Assembly: GCA_024734555.1 (NCBI GenBank)
Contig: JANPWX010020150.1
Location: forward strand, 3,083,363-3,147,362
DNA from: Trochalopteron elliotii
Taxonomy: Eukaryota > Chordata > Aves > Passeriformes > Leiothrichidae
DNA length: 64,000 nucleotides
Direction of reading: 5' to 3'
Below, piece after piece: positions 18,677 to 32,339 of the stretch. Under the pieces are notes generated by a model that made no database searches, was not told where the DNA came from, and saw nothing but the letters and a program-made list of their open reading frames with translations. The translations under genes and the position numbers were made by a program. How positions within the stretch are numbered: position 1 is the first letter of the stretch; each line of letters opens with the position of its first letter.

Positions 18677-21600
18677 GACCAGGGCTTTATTTAAAAATAA
18701 ATGTTGTGCTGCATTATTTCTGAAAGAAAGCATAACCAAAAAAATCACCTCAGTTTTCCAAAACTGAGCCAATTCTTTTGATTGGTACAGAGACCTCATA
18801 AGTTTGGAAATGCTAGTGATGAACAAAGGCCTGCAGACCATCAGCAACCCAATTGCTATGATGTCTGGGACTATTTGTCATACTTTTGTGTTCAGAATTC
18901 TTAGTGATTTTACATGACACAGGACTTTTGCTTGTAATATGCTACACTTTTCCTGTCTCCATGTTTTGTATTCTTTATGTAATTTCCCACATCTGACTGG
19001 TTAAACATAGAGGAAACAACCTTAGTACTGAACTACACTGTGAAACCAAAGTAAGAAAAAGCTGAATTTTGGCTCTGACCTTTTTTTTGCTTCTTTGTCA
19101 TGGCTCCAATTGACACTTTTATTTGAGAAGCAAACGTTGCTACAAACACCACCTCTTCCCTTATTCCAGAGGTCATCTTAAACCTAACCTACAGATTTTC
19201 TGATAGACATCCATGTAGCATCAATTAGAGGAGTTAAGATATTCTTAGAGTTTGGCTGATTCACACAAATTGAGGATACAGTGGTACAATTTTTCAAGCA
19301 AGGTATCTGAAAATTAATTTAATGAGAGTCATGACTAAATAATGTCATGGAACCTCCAACATCTTAATAAGAGCATTTAATGGCACATCAAGACTTTCTT
19401 TTCACTGTTTTACTTAGAATTTTTTAGGGGTATGCAACACTGTTGTTCCTTATCTGGCATCTCTGTGTCTATAAAAGTAATAAAATAAACATTATTTATC
19501 ATTACAGAAATTTTCAAAACCACACAAAATATAAAACACTTCAAAAGACTTCAGGGCTTTTGCCAGTTCATCCTTACACACTTTTCATATTGTCTTCAAG
19601 GACTGATCAATATTCTGGTTTGGAGTTCACTTCACTAAGGCAAAAACATCCAAAAATCTGATGTTTGAACTAGCAGCCTGAGCTCCCTTCACAGAAACAT
19701 TGCTGATTTCAAAAGAAATTGAGACATTTTACATTGATCTGACATTAGGAAGTAGACCCACTACTCACTATTGGCTGAGAAGGAAGCTTAGCCCATCACC
19801 AGCCTGGACTCAGGACTAGATATTCAGGATGATGAGGCTTGATTAATAAACCCCATTCATTCAATTTAGAATGATTCACAAAAGCATAACTGTTTTCCTT
19901 TTTATTTCTCTCCCACATTCAGCATAAGACATAAGACCTTTCAGTACTTTAGAAGAAAATATATCTTTGACAAAAAAGATGCAAAACCTTTGGCTTTCTG
20001 TGCCAAAGGAAGAGGGGAGTTGAGCTCAAAAAATCCTGCTGATGTCCCACAATCTGGCAATAGCACAGTATTTGTTAGCTAATGTTAAGAAGTGGACTTC
20101 ATCCCATATTAGAAAGGCGAAATAACTCTATACTGTGTGGTAAACTGACCTGAGGGAAAATTCCTATTAGCAGGATATAAAACTAAGAACTCTACTTGTA
20201 TTATAAAAACAGAGTAATGCAACTTGTTCCAGGGGCACTGTTTGCTCACACAGCTCACAGGACAATGAGGCCTTATTCCTCATTGTGGCATCATTGCTGT
20301 AATGAAAGTAAGACATAAACGCAATAAAAACACCCCAAAAGGCAGAATAGTGCCTGCCTTAAAACTCGTAAAATTAATAAAGCAAGGATTGATTTCAAGA
20401 AAAGAAATTAACCTGCCGAAGCAAGATACAGTAAGCTCTGACACAGAAAATGCTCCCTAAGATCCCCATGGTGGTTTTGCTTGAGTAGGGAATGTTGGGC
20501 TCAGGCTGTGAGTGAATACTGACAGTCTGTGCTGTATAGCTGGTAGGGTTTAAACATGAGACAGCCACCTGTGGGGAGAAGGAATGGAAGGAAAGGACAG
20601 TACTCTGGTTCCCTGGGTAGTAGACCTGGATCCCCAGCAGAGAAAAAGTAGATGACAGATGAAGGACAAACATGTAGGAGTAGCATGGGATCTCTGCCAA
20701 TATGTGAGAGGATTGCAGACTACATTCAGTTATACAGTGCTAAAAAGAATACGTGCAGTAACTGTCACTGTGCACAAATGGTGCCATCCATCTCAAAGCC
20801 TTTCAGTACTTAAGATACCCATTTGGTGAGTCCTCAATAGTTTCTGGTGTTTTGGTGCCTGCCTCAGCTAGGAGAGTAGCATCACTCTAAGGAAGCCACA
20901 CCTCTGCATGAGCAGAACTTCAGGAGGCTTAGCAAAGTCCATAGCAAAAAACCACTTCCCATTGCCATGTGGACTCTAAGGTGAATGCAGTTACAATGTG
21001 GAACTGAGAGCTCACATTCCTTTCATTATGATTGCTAAGTGCTGCACATAGTTCACCTCACTCCTTAGAAAGATTTACTGGCTTAGGCTCAGCATTTTAT
21101 TAACATTGCTATGAGGCCTGCTGACTGGAGCAATATTGTGTCTGGACAGTTCAACTTGTGCCTGGCTGGCTCCATGAACAGGAGTGTTTCTAAATACCTA
21201 AATCACATTAATTGTATTTGGGTACAAATATGCTGGTTTGGATCTAGCTGTAAATAGATAGCTCAAGGTTACATGTTGAGCCAAAGCTGAGAATTGTCTT
21301 CCCCCTCTCCATGTCCAGCCCTAGGCTATACTCTGATCTGCTAGTAAGTTATGCATATTCATGTTTTCATAGCCTCAGGAACCAGGACCTTGTACAAAGC
21401 CTCAGACACAGACAAAAGTCTTCTCTTGGTGGAAAGCAACATAAAGCAATAGAGCAGAAAGGCAGACCATATGTTAAAGAGAGGATGAAGCTAAGGGAGG
21501 CTCCCAGACATCTCTCAAGGACCTCTAGTGAGCTTGAAAGCTGTTTCTTCTGCAGATCTTCTTGCCTGCAGATATGCTGTTTGCCCTTTGAAGGATGAAT

Positions 21601-22002
21601 TCTCCCTCCAGCACAGAGAGCCTGGTGGTATGCTGAAGGTATGACTTTCCTCTCTCCTTGCAGCACCTTTGTTCCAACTGTGACCTAGTGGGGCTGTACT
21701 CCCTCCAGGCTATGAAACTGCAACCTTAGGATCCTGAAAGGGCCCTGCTTCTACTCAAAGCATCTCCCTTGAGCATATGTTGAAGTGCCATGTACAAAGA
21801 CTAAGCTTTACATACATGTAGCCCCACAGTCTTAATGCAATTGGCAACCCAGTTATTTGATTAGATTTCCCTCCCTTCTCTTCTTCACAGACATTTATTC
21901 TTACCTTTGGATTTTTCATGCCAATGAAAACACATCAAGCACAATACAGTGGATCCATTTTCTGAACCCCCAACCAAATTTCATTCATCAAACCTATAGA
22001 TT

Positions 22003-22055
22003 TATATAGCTATAGATTGTACAATATATATACTATATCTATATAGCTATAGATT
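22003..22055. repeat. Duplicated AT-rich 16-mer
   Basis: The 16-mer TATATAGCTATAGATT occurs at 22003-22018 and again at 22040-22055, with an AT-only spacer rich in TATA. It is a small local duplication. Confidence 0.9.
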
Positions 22056-22294
22056 ACAGGTCCAATCCTTATAAATTACATTGGAAACCTTAATGGAGGG
22101 GTCATTCACCTCTATTATTATTACAAGAATGGAATAAGAGCCATGTATGCTTCAAAAATTAAAGTCTATGCATTCCTATCCATAGTAAAACCTGCCTGTA
22201 TGTGGGCTTTAATATGCAAATAGAAAATTATTAATCAAACCTTTTCAAAACAAGGCGAGAGGGTTTCTCCTTTCCTTTCAATACATTGCTTTGG

Positions 22295-22418
22295 CAAAAC
22301 AACAACAACAATCACAAAAACCCAAAAAAACCACACACCAAAAAAACCCAAAACCAAAAAAACCCCAAAAAACAATGAAAGAAAATCCCCAAAACAAAAC
22401 AAAAAACCACCCCACCAA
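22295..22418. repeat. A/C-rich simple tract
   Basis: About 120 bp made almost only of A and C, with CAA units and AAAAACCC-like units. The open frame across it is an artefact of composition. Confidence 0.9.
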
Positions 22419-23432
22419 ATTTCATAGCATATTTTTGAGTCTAAAAACTTTCCAAGCCCACATGCTCAGAAACAAACAGATCATATGCACTTTTCATAGT
22501 CAAAACTGAGTTTCTCAGTTTCATTTCCTCACCAAAAAGGAACATAAAATCCTAAATATCTTCTGCAGAGCCTGACCAGATCTTCACAAAGCTTGTCAAG
22601 ACTTTGTGTATAATACCCTTTCAGACAGAGTTGCCTAATTTGGACTCAGTTTGATAAATCTTTTAAAATGGGGCTGATTCTCTGCTGGATGAAGTTATGA
22701 ATGTCGTGATGATGTATGATGGAAACAATACCTTCAGTGAGTTTGTACCGTTCTCATTAGAGAGTTGCCAAACCTACAGATAACAGAGCCAACTTGTAAA
22801 CCAGCACCCCCTTTACTGTTCTGATACTCTGGCAACCCTCATGTAATGTATGGATCAGACACAACAAATACTGAAGGAGGTTGCTTTAAAACAGAATCAA
22901 TCTGCTTTTCATCTTAGTCTTGCAGTTTTTCTAGCAGATTATTCACACAATTGTCCAGCATTGTCACACTGAGCATAATTCACTCATCCTGAGGACTATA
23001 AAGTGCAACTGGGGAAAATCGACTGATAGTGATTCATGTAAGGAAACCAATTGATGTGATACAAATGTACTGGAGGGGTATCCAGTTGATTATCTTTGTT
23101 TGCATCACCTTCCTTTTTTGATTGAACATCCAGAAAAATGTTCCTTATTTTTTTTTTATTTTCCATGTGAGACTTAACCCAATAGATTAAAAATCTTGTA
23201 TATTTTGTAAACTGAGGCATCACCAATAGTTGCATACTGCAATTCCACACAGGCAAACCCAAGCAAAATAAAACAACCACTCTCATCTCCTGAAGCAATT
23301 AGAAGAATCCTCATCCTAGAGAGTCAGAAGAGAACTGATTTTGGATCAGAAGATACTGCAATTACCCAGGAAATGAAAGGAAAAGAAAATGACCTGCACC
23401 CTTTTTGTTACAGAGAATTATTACTATCTAAA

Positions 23433-23459
23433 AAAATACTTAAAATACTTAAAATACTT
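23433..23459. repeat. Three 9-bp units (AAAATACTT)3
   Basis: Three exact copies of AAAATACTT in tandem, lying between AT-rich flanks. Confidence 0.95.
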
Positions 23460-24899
23460 ACAGAGTATATTAAGAAAGTCCTTTAATAGCTTTTATTTAT
23501 TTTAGGGATCTGAGGACTTGAAAACTAGGGAATTCTGTTTCCTCTTTGATTTCTTCCTCCTCCCTAGGCCCCAGGGATGTTGCTCGTAGGGAGAACCAAA
23601 GTTGTATTAAGTGCCTTGGACAACACATCCCATTTATATGCTCCAAATAGCAAAGACACAGCATCGTAATTTCTTCCCTCCAAACATCATGATGATGTGG
23701 CTGGAGAAGGGTGCTGACTGCTGGATGTGGAAAGAGTTAATACAGATTCCTGAAGGAAATAAGTAGCTATGTTTCTAGCAACAGAAGAGTGAAACAGTCT
23801 TTATTCTCTCTGTGACCCTGCACTGCCAGCTGCAAGTCTTTCACGGGCACAGGTTATTACATGGCACTTGAGGAATGCAATAGCTCCCCTCTATTATTCT
23901 GATGAGGTTTTTCGTATTTTCCTTTTTTTCTGAGAGCACTGTGTCTTTCGTTGAGAATAAGTCACCAGGAGGGAGCTTTTTAATCTGTCACTCAGGGACT
24001 CATATAAGCAAGTACCTGTATAACAGGGTTTGTGGGATCTGGGGAAGATTGAGTTCTTCAGTCAAGACTTGAAGGTGTGACCTCCTGATTTAGAAGACAG
24101 AGTGCTACTTCTGGAGTTTACCACTTCCACCATCCTCCCCATTTGTTTTTGTCAAGCTCAAGAATTGTGCTGCCAGTGGAAAAGGCTGCAGTTCTTAATG
24201 AAATCAGAAGCACTGGAAATTAAATCTGTGCTTTCTGAAAGATCATCAGCACTCTGTTTTAACCCCTTTTTCTGTCCTTTTTTTTTCTCAATTAAAAACT
24301 TTTAGACAATAGCTTCTCTTCTTCTTTGCAATTAATTTGCATTATTTGTTTACAAGGATGATCACTAGTATTCCAAGATATTTTTTTATTACTGTTCTTC
24401 ATTATAATGCCAGACAAAAGTGTGAAACAGACAAGCAGACAAAAATATAGCTCAAGCAAAAATTCAGTAAACCACAGGAGACAACTATGGAGAAAAGATA
24501 CAAATACTGATTTTGTTAGAGCAAATCTGGAAAACAAATGGAAGTGTAAGCACCAAATTTTCAGGTCATAAATAGCAGTTTGAATCCACAGCAAAGGATA
24601 CATTACTCAATTTACTTCTAGGCTTACTTCCAGCCGTGTGGTAAGATGACCCTGACTGGATACAAGATTCTCAACAAAGCCACCCTGTTACTTCCCTTCT
24701 TAATTGGGCAGGAGAGAGAAAATATAGCAAAAGGCTCATGGATCAAGATAAGGACAGGGAAGGGTCTTTCACCAGTTACCAACACGGGGCAAATGGACTC
24801 AGCTTGGTGAAATTAATTTATTTCTAAGAAAATCAGAGTAGGGTAATGGGAATAATACCCCATTCTTAAAACATGACCCCTTCTTTCCTTCCCCATCTT

Positions 24900-25665
24900 T
24901 CTTGACTCAAATTTACTGCCTCCTTTCTCAACCTCCTGCTCTCCAGCAGCACAGGGGGATGGGGAAAGGGGCTGTGGTCAGCTCACCACACACTGTCTCT
25001 GCCACTCCTTCCTCCACCTGTGCTGGACTCCTCACCCCCTCCACCTGCTTCAGCATGGGGTCCCTCTGGTGGGAGACAATCCTGTATGAACTGCTCCAGT
25101 GTGGGTCCTTGTTGCAGAGTGAATCCTCCAGGAAAAGACACTCCAGTGTGGGTACCCACAGGGCCACAGGTTCTGCCAGGATCTTGTTCCAGCACAGGTT
25201 TCCCATGGGGTCAGAGCATCCTTTGGGCATCCCCTTGCTCCAGCCTGGGCTCCTCCAGGGGCTGCAGGTGGATCTCTGCTCCCCCATGCCCTCCCTGGGC
25301 TCCAGGGACACAGCTGCCCTCAGCACGGGCTGCCCCAGGGGCTGCAGGGGAATCGGAGCTCCAGAGCCTGGATCAGCTCCTGCCCCTCCTTCTGCACTGC
25401 CCTGGGTGTCTAGAGGGCTGCTCTTCTCAGACATCCACTCTCCTGTGACCAGCTGCAGCTGTTGTTGTGCAGGTTATTTTCCCACTTTCTGTTATCCCAA
25501 AGGTGTCACCACTATCATTGAGGGGTTTCGGCTTGGCCAGCAAAGGTCCATCCTGGATCCAGCTGGCACTGGCTCTGCTGGACAAGGGGGAAGCATTCAG
25601 CAGCTTCTCACAGAAGCCACACCTCTAAACCCCCATCATCTTGTTGTGCAAAACTGATACAAGCT
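24900..25665 (+). mobile_element. Diverged bird interspersed repeat, probably ERV-derived
   Basis: Seen: a GC-richer block. Phrases of the form 'ctccag.gtgggt.cc' recur at intervals (about 25095, 25142, 25189 and 25240), followed by 'gggctgc..gggaatc', 'cagcttctcacagaagccac' and 'cctctaaaccccc'. Known: this series of phrases is a common high-copy repeat in bird genomes that often yields false gene predictions. Inference: an old copy, orientation taken as plus by resemblance. I cannot name the family with certainty. The 251-codon plus frame (24902-25657) and the 168-codon minus frame (24928-25434) are both within it and are not genes. The edges are approximate, and I found no target duplication. 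Confidence 0.65.
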
Positions 25666-25892
25666 GAAATAAGAACATGAAAACTAGAGGCTCCAGACTT
25701 TAAAACTGATAGTATAAAGAGTGTCCAAGGGTGACAAAAAGCCATAGCCTAAACATACATCATCTGCCATAGCAGTGTACCTGTCTACAGAACCTGAGGC
25801 ATTTGGCATTGTTCTTCATTGAGTCAGTTAAAAATTCTTCCTAAAGAGGTTTGGCCTTTTGATCATCCCCTTCTTTTTTTCCATTGTATCTT

Positions 25893-25990
25893 TTCCTTTT
25901 TTTTTCTTTTTCTGTTTGCTTGTTTGTAATTTTTTTGTTGTTCATTTTGTTAGTTTAGTGTAGTTTAATTTAGTTTAGTTTTGTTTAAAT
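25893..25990. repeat. T-rich tract with TTTAG units
   Basis: A pyrimidine-rich stretch passes into irregular TTTAGTT/TTTAGTG units ending near 25990. Confidence 0.85.
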
Positions 25991-28326
25991 TAAGAGAAAG
26001 CATGACAGCACCCAGCACTGAGGAGTTGGAGCTATTGTCCTGTGGACAGAGCACAGGACAGATGATTCAATTTGTCTTCCTGTCTTTCCTAATTCTCTTC
26101 TGTGTGGCTTCAGGCAACTATCTTCCCTATCATTCAATTCCTTCATCTCTGAAATAATAAATGATCATGAGCATATTTGTAATATTTATTGATATTAAGA
26201 TTTATTGTGAATCTGATGTTTGGGTGTTATTATTGAGTGCACAGTTGTTAATTGTAGTATTATTATTGCTATGCTTCTGCACTGGTGCGAACAGCTTAAA
26301 GCATATACCACTGTGCTGGGATCTACAACTTGCAGTGGAAAAATTAGCCTGAAAGATAACCTTGCCACTAACAAGGTAAAAATTAGAGTGCCAAGCAACT
26401 CTATAGCCTGCCTCACTGATAACAAGGCTTTCAAATACCCTGAGCCAGATTCTGTTCTCAGTGAGAGGAGTGAAAATCTGAGGGGTCCTGCTGAGGTCCA
26501 CAGCACTATAGGGAAATTACTGAAAATCAGGATTTGGCCCAGTGGGACTTAAAATAAATGTGCTCACTCTGAAGGGTCTGATATATGTTGGTGCTCAGTG
26601 TGCTACACAAGGAAAGAAACACAACAGAGACACACACATGCTAATTAAAACTGCAGATGTGAATTGGTGGCTAGATTAAATAACACCTCTGGAAAGAGGT
26701 AGAGCTGCCAGCTATAAAAGCAGAAAACTCCTCAATTAAATTTCTCAAAGGGCTGTTGCTGATCTAATTTCTCCTAATTTTTAGAAGCATAGCCAATAAC
26801 CCTCTCTTTCTGGATGAAGTCTGTCAGTTAAATGCTGACTCATACCTAGTCCCTAGTGCACTTTGACTTTTCTCCTTACAGTAGTTCAGATGGATATTTA
26901 AAAAGGTTTCTAAAACACTCCTATTTTCTCCTGCTTGGGTGAAAATAGAGCAGGCAGTGCACATGTGGGACTGAGGATACCAGAATAGCTCATTTTCAGC
27001 CATTTTTATTTGCAGAGTAAGTATGGAAAGCTTGAGTTACAAACAGGACTGTAGCCATCAATTATGATGTAAAAAACATGTGTCATGTCTCTGTGTGCTA
27101 AAGTCAGATCTTCACTGTGTTTCTAATCTCACAGGCAAAATCAGTCCTATTTCCACCAGAGCTGGCTAGCTGGCTTGCAAGGTATTTACAGTGCCACCAA
27201 AAATGCATGAAAATTCTCTTTTGGGTTACAACAGTGGCTGAGGACTTTAAAAATTCACATCATTTCTAAGGAAGAAATAGCATGCCAAAAACTCTGCAAA
27301 TGGAAAGCTGAAAATGAAATAAAGCTAAGCCCCTCAGCCTGGCTTATCATTGCTGGAGATGTCTCCTGTGGCTGCTATTCCTACAACAGCTGCTGTGTGG
27401 CATTGCTCCCCTTCAGATGGAAAGGAAACAGTGCTCAACACAGTGAGTCAACAGCGCTGGCTGTAGTACTTTTCTTCCAGACAGCCCTATTCCCTGTCCT
27501 CGTAACAAACTGTTCTAATTGTTATGTTGACTGTTATGGCTAAAATTGCAATGCTCTGTTGTTCAATTTTTTTTTTCTATATTTCTGTAAAGCTATGAAG
27601 AGGGAGAGAAAATGCCTTTTACAAATTATTTTTAAGGAAAAAAAAAGTCTTAAAAATAATCTGCTGTCTATAAAATCTATTATGAAATATATTTCAATTA
27701 AAAGGCTACATAATTTATATGCATAAGCTTTTCTTCTGTCAAGTTGATATTTTTGTTGACTTGTCATAATGCCCTGAAGTAACTACTTTTGAATTTTAAA
27801 CTTAAGCGTTTATCTTAGCAATCATGCTGTGAAGATAAATATCCCTTGAGGAAGATACACAATTGGATCTTGTATATTAGTAAGTTAGGCTTTGTATCAG
27901 TTATTACTGCACTAGGAAGCATGGGGGTTCAAAAACAACAATTAACATTTGGAGATACTCTGTTTATGTCCCATGTATTGTCTATGTACCAGTTAATTAA
28001 AGTCATGCAATGGTTGTGATTTTGAAGCTCAACTGTGGGATCCTTGGAAAATATTTGAGTGGCATAAACTGGTCATAAACGAGTATAAAATGTTCATTAA
28101 ATTTTCCCCTGGTGTTAAACTTTCTGTAGGGGTCTTTTTCTTAGCTCTCTTCTAACACAGGGTAATGGAAGGATCAAGCCTGACAACTCCTACAGTAAAG
28201 CAATACTTCAGAGCAACAGCAGCAGGTCCTGAAATGGAGGGCACTCTTCATCTTTTCACCAGCTTAAATGGTTCCTGAACCTCTTTGCAAGGTCAGTGTG
28301 AGCCAAAAGGTTTCACTGGAAAATCA

Positions 28327-28328
<2 letters not shown>

Positions 28329-28361
<33 letters not shown>
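28329..28361. repeat. Poly-T run (33 T)
   Basis: An uninterrupted run of 33 T. No retroposed sequence was recognised on its right side in minus orientation. Confidence 0.95.
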
Positions 28362-28362
<1 letters not shown>

Positions 28363-29500
28363 GGATACGTCTCAGCTGGCTCAGTGCTTTAATCTGATTT
28401 ACTCAACGACCATGTAGAGATGCTTGGGGCCAGGACAACAAGGGAGCAAATTGAGAAGAAAATGTCTTGGGACAACAGAAAGGTGAGGACAGTCACACAG
28501 GTGAATATTCATCTGTCACACACCTTAGTTTCAGAATGGCAATTATGTCAGGTGTTTAACTTGAGTAAGAACTTGGTCACCTTTAAGCTAATCTAAGACT
28601 GCACTGTTATGAAAGCAGACAGCTTTCCTCTGTGACAAAGCACCAGCACTCACACGGCCTTGTGGCTAGCCAGACCTTACTGAAAAATCCAGGAAAAAAA
28701 AGATTACAAAATGTGCTAGTACTGACATGGGGAGGAGGTATTAATGGAGAGCTGGGAATAGAGTTGGGAATAAAATATGTGTTAGTGTACATATTGATAT
28801 GTGATATGTGCAAAGATGTGGAATAGCTGAAACTGATGGTGAAACTGCTCCTGTAGACTGTCTCTAGACTGGCCTTTGAAGGAGTATTTCATTTTCTGAC
28901 CACTGAAAAAATAAATTACCATTAGACCACCAAAATAAACATTAAATTAGTTTTTAAATTTAAAAGGGCCTCTGAACCAATGCACAGGGTCCTAGAAATA
29001 AACCAAAAAAAACTTATGTTCCCAACACATAACCTTTATCATTCTCTGAAAGAGGGTTTCTGCTGAGAGTGGTCCTGAAGCTTCTTTGACTTACATGGGA
29101 AAAATCTGTCCCCCATATTTGGACAGAGAGCCTATGACTAATGAGGAAGTGGCCACTTAACAGGCAAGCAAGTGAGCCACAAGCTGGTCCCAGTCTCCTC
29201 CCGCTGGCTGCTCTCCTCCCCATTTTGCTTGGCAGCCTGTAAGGAGTCACTGCAGTGGTTATTTATCTCTACAGTGAGGAGCTGCTTTCAGGCATAGTCT
29301 TATTGATTTCAGTGTTGGCTATACTGCTTGTTTTGTAACCTGAACAACTCATACTCTTCTCTGCCAAACAGGTATCAGGACCCCATAACATTTCAGAGAG
29401 TGTTACAACCTTTGTCCTATGCTGTTATTACCTTTAGGCTTCATAAGAGGTGAGGATCCAGACTTATGATTCTTATGCTTGCCAATAAAAGTTCAGGAGC

Positions 29501-29518
29501 TTTTTTTTTTTTTTTTTT
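29501..29518. repeat. Poly-T run (18 T)
   Basis: A simple homopolymer in unique DNA. Confidence 0.95.
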
Positions 29519-30116
29519 AATCTTGGTTCCTGACTTCCTACAGAAAAAAAATGTCTGTGATTGTGATCATTCTGTCTGACTAACTCTCTTTTCCTTGCCA
29601 AACTTTCTGAGCTCTTAGCCAATTTCAACTAACTAAGGAAGATGAGAATTTTTATTTAAGTTCTAAAGCATTTTTAGGAAAAGTGGGGATCAGTTCCCAG
29701 AACAGCTTATCCATGAAAATATTTTCTGCCAGGAGAGATGACTGATCAGTTGTCATCAGGGGTTACAGCCCAGTAGTCACCGAACAAATAGCTCTGGGCC
29801 CATTTCTAATTACATTTATCTTGTACTATCTTGTAGACTTCTGGGGGTATAGATTGGCAAGAATTTTCTGGGATAATTTTGGGACTTGTAGTTAGTTGCT
29901 GCAAAACAGGTTTCTGTAGTTTTTTTCTAATGGGTGCTAGATGTATTTCCTCTCTTATCCCTGTTGACTGCTGTCCTGATTGTGACAATCTTGTTTTTAT
30001 ATAACGAATCTAGAGATACTGCCCCAGTCAGCTGTTCGATGCATTGGGAGCAACTGTCTGTCCTCAGCATTTGATACATTCTTTTCCTCTCTCCATGAAA
30101 GCCTGAGAAAACAGAA

Positions 30117-30176
30117 AAAACCCAACCAAACCAAACCAAACCAACAAACAAACAAAACCAAAAAACCAACAAACCC
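30117..30176. repeat. A/C-rich tract (CCAAA/CAAA)n
   Basis: Several CCAAA and CAAA units, plus strand A and C only. It is the complement in composition of the T/G-rich tracts elsewhere in the window. Confidence 0.9.
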
Positions 30177-30852
30177 TTAAGAGTTGCCAGGACTGTGGCT
30201 CATCTCCCTCCCTGGCTTGGATAAGCTGGTGGGTAGGAGTATTCTGTACTAAGACTGTGCTTTGCAACTGACCAACTGCTCAACTCAGATTATGCAGAGG
30301 AAATTTCCTGAAACCCTACAGGCAAAAACACCCTGCCAGTATACTACATACACACACATATCCAGGTACAGAAGGTTTGACTTTTCTTTTCTGAAGGTAA
30401 ATGCGGCCCTGATCAATTTAGATTGAGAGCCAGTCTTACTTGCAGGTGAGATCTTGCCACCTATTTTATTTGCAAACATAAATAAGAATTCTTGAAGAAA
30501 TTCTCTTAAGTAAAATTCTTTTAGAGCTTTTCTCTGCCAGTCCAGTTTTTGTTCTATGTCTCTCATTGTGACATCCCACAAACAGCCTGGGCTGACATTT
30601 GTGATCACTGCTACCATCTCTTTAGCTTCACAGCACAGTCTTTAACCATCCTGGGGCTAAATTTCGGGTCAGTATGTGTTCTGTGGCAGCTTACCACCAG
30701 ATAATCCCTCTGGGTATGATGCACAGAACTGATTCACTCTCCTCCCAGGACAGTAGGGTACATACATATTATACTGTCAACCCCACTCTTCCCTATCAGG
30801 AGATTTGTCTGTCCCTGGTTGAATTCAGGCACTGGAGCAGAAAATAAGAACC

Positions 30853-30908
30853 AAAAAAAAAAAAAAAAAAAAAAAAAAGATATTTATAGATATTTATAGA
30901 TATTTATA
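30853..30908. repeat. Poly-A run plus (GATATTTATA)3
   Basis: Twenty-six A at 30853-30878, followed by three exact 10-bp units GATATTTATA (30879-30908) and then TA and AAAAT-like units. It is a compound repeat. Confidence 0.95.
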
Positions 30909-32339
30909 TATATATAATAAAATAAAATAAAGAAAAAATATACTCATCTGTATGGTAAATCAAATTATTTCTACTCAACTCAGAACAGCTATCCTGATAT
31001 TCACTAGATGAGGGTTCATTTTATAATTTCTAGAGATACAAGCAGCTGTGCTTCAGTTTTACCTGCAGCTTTCACAGAACACCAGTATTTTAAACATGCA
31101 ACAAAACAGCAAACCACAGTGTAGCCATTGCTTCCTTGTAGCTGGTTGCTTATTTTAGACAGGAAGAAATCTGTTCTTTTCCAAATATAATGGAAAAGAT
31201 TACTAGCCACCAAATATATAGCAGCTGGAGGTGTCAGTTTGAATGCAGCACACATATCAAAATGCAAACATTTTTAACAGGTTCCAGTGCAGAAACAAAA
31301 AAAAAAAAACAAATTAACAACACACTTGTTCTATCTATCCTCTATGCTTCCACGTATTTTTATAATTTAAGTACATTAAAAGAAAATAAAATCTGATGAA
31401 TGCATAAAAAGAAAAGGATTAATTTTGAAATTGCAACCTAATAGGCTCCAAATCTCTGCAGGTTGTGGGGCACACCACTGAGCTGAAGTCATGTTGAAGA
31501 AACAGCTTAAAATGACTCACACTCCCTGGTTTCTAGGTAGATTAGGTATTTGGGGGAGAGGGAGAAAAGGGGGATGTTTATGACTTTTTGTCATTCTTTC
31601 CCAAAACACAGAAAGGAGCAGCTTCAAATGCTGCAAGCATCCTGTTTGAAAAGGTGACTTCAGAGTGCAGGACTACCTGGATTGATTTTCCCAGACATGG
31701 GAAGTGGCACTAGGTGGGCTGTGTGATCTCCAGACAGCTGTGCTCTTTCTTTGTGAAACGCTTTGAGATTTATGATTTCAAGCCACTGGTGCAAAAGAAA
31801 AAGACTTAGCAAAATTAAGAGACAGAGAAATAAGTTTTCTATAGGATTTTTAAAGCAATGTGAACAATTCTGTTTGCAGGGACATTATTCTCCCTTCGGA
31901 TTTATCATATGATGCAAAAATTCTACAGAAGGGCGTAGCATCCCTTATTAAATTAAGGGGCTATTTAGAGTAATTTCTATAGAATCCAATTTAATTTCTA
32001 TAAACCCCTATAGGTTTCACTCTTTCTTTTCTGTAGAATTTCTTCATAGGGACAGTTATGAGCAGCTGCAGGATTTGATTCACAGCAAAGTTGTTTTGTA
32101 GAAAGGAAAAATGGCTTCACTAGGAAAGGTTTTAATGTAAAGCACTGTCTGCTTTTTCAGGTAACAGCCCTAGGCTGCTCCTTTGGCCAAACTGGGGTTC
32201 GATATACTCACAGTGGTGAAATAAAACTATATAGGGGTACAGTGAATTTTGCCCAAGTGGCATTTGGAGGGTTCAGTCCTGAGAAATCTACTTTTTTTTT
32301 TTTCTTCCCCATTTCTGGGTATTTTCAAGGCACACTAGC

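Larger units (their letters stand above)
16298..24890. other. Mostly unique non-coding DNA
   Basis: Some 8.6 kb without a recognisable gene. All open frames are about 103 codons or shorter, on both strands, without domains. It holds a 33-bp imperfect duplication (16991-17056), a poly-A run (18661-18676), a repeated AT-rich 16-mer (22003-22055), an A/C-rich tract (22295-22418) and three 9-bp units (23433-23459). No transposon is recognised. It could be part of an intron or of an intergenic region. Confidence 0.55.

Noticed and set aside
24902..25657. 251-codon plus-strand open frame as a gene
   Set aside because: It lies wholly in a known type of bird interspersed repeat, has a long frame on the opposite strand as well, and shows no protein domain.
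28329..28361. 33-T run as the tail of a minus-strand retrocopy
   Set aside because: The sequence to its right shows no coding resemblance and no target duplication was found.
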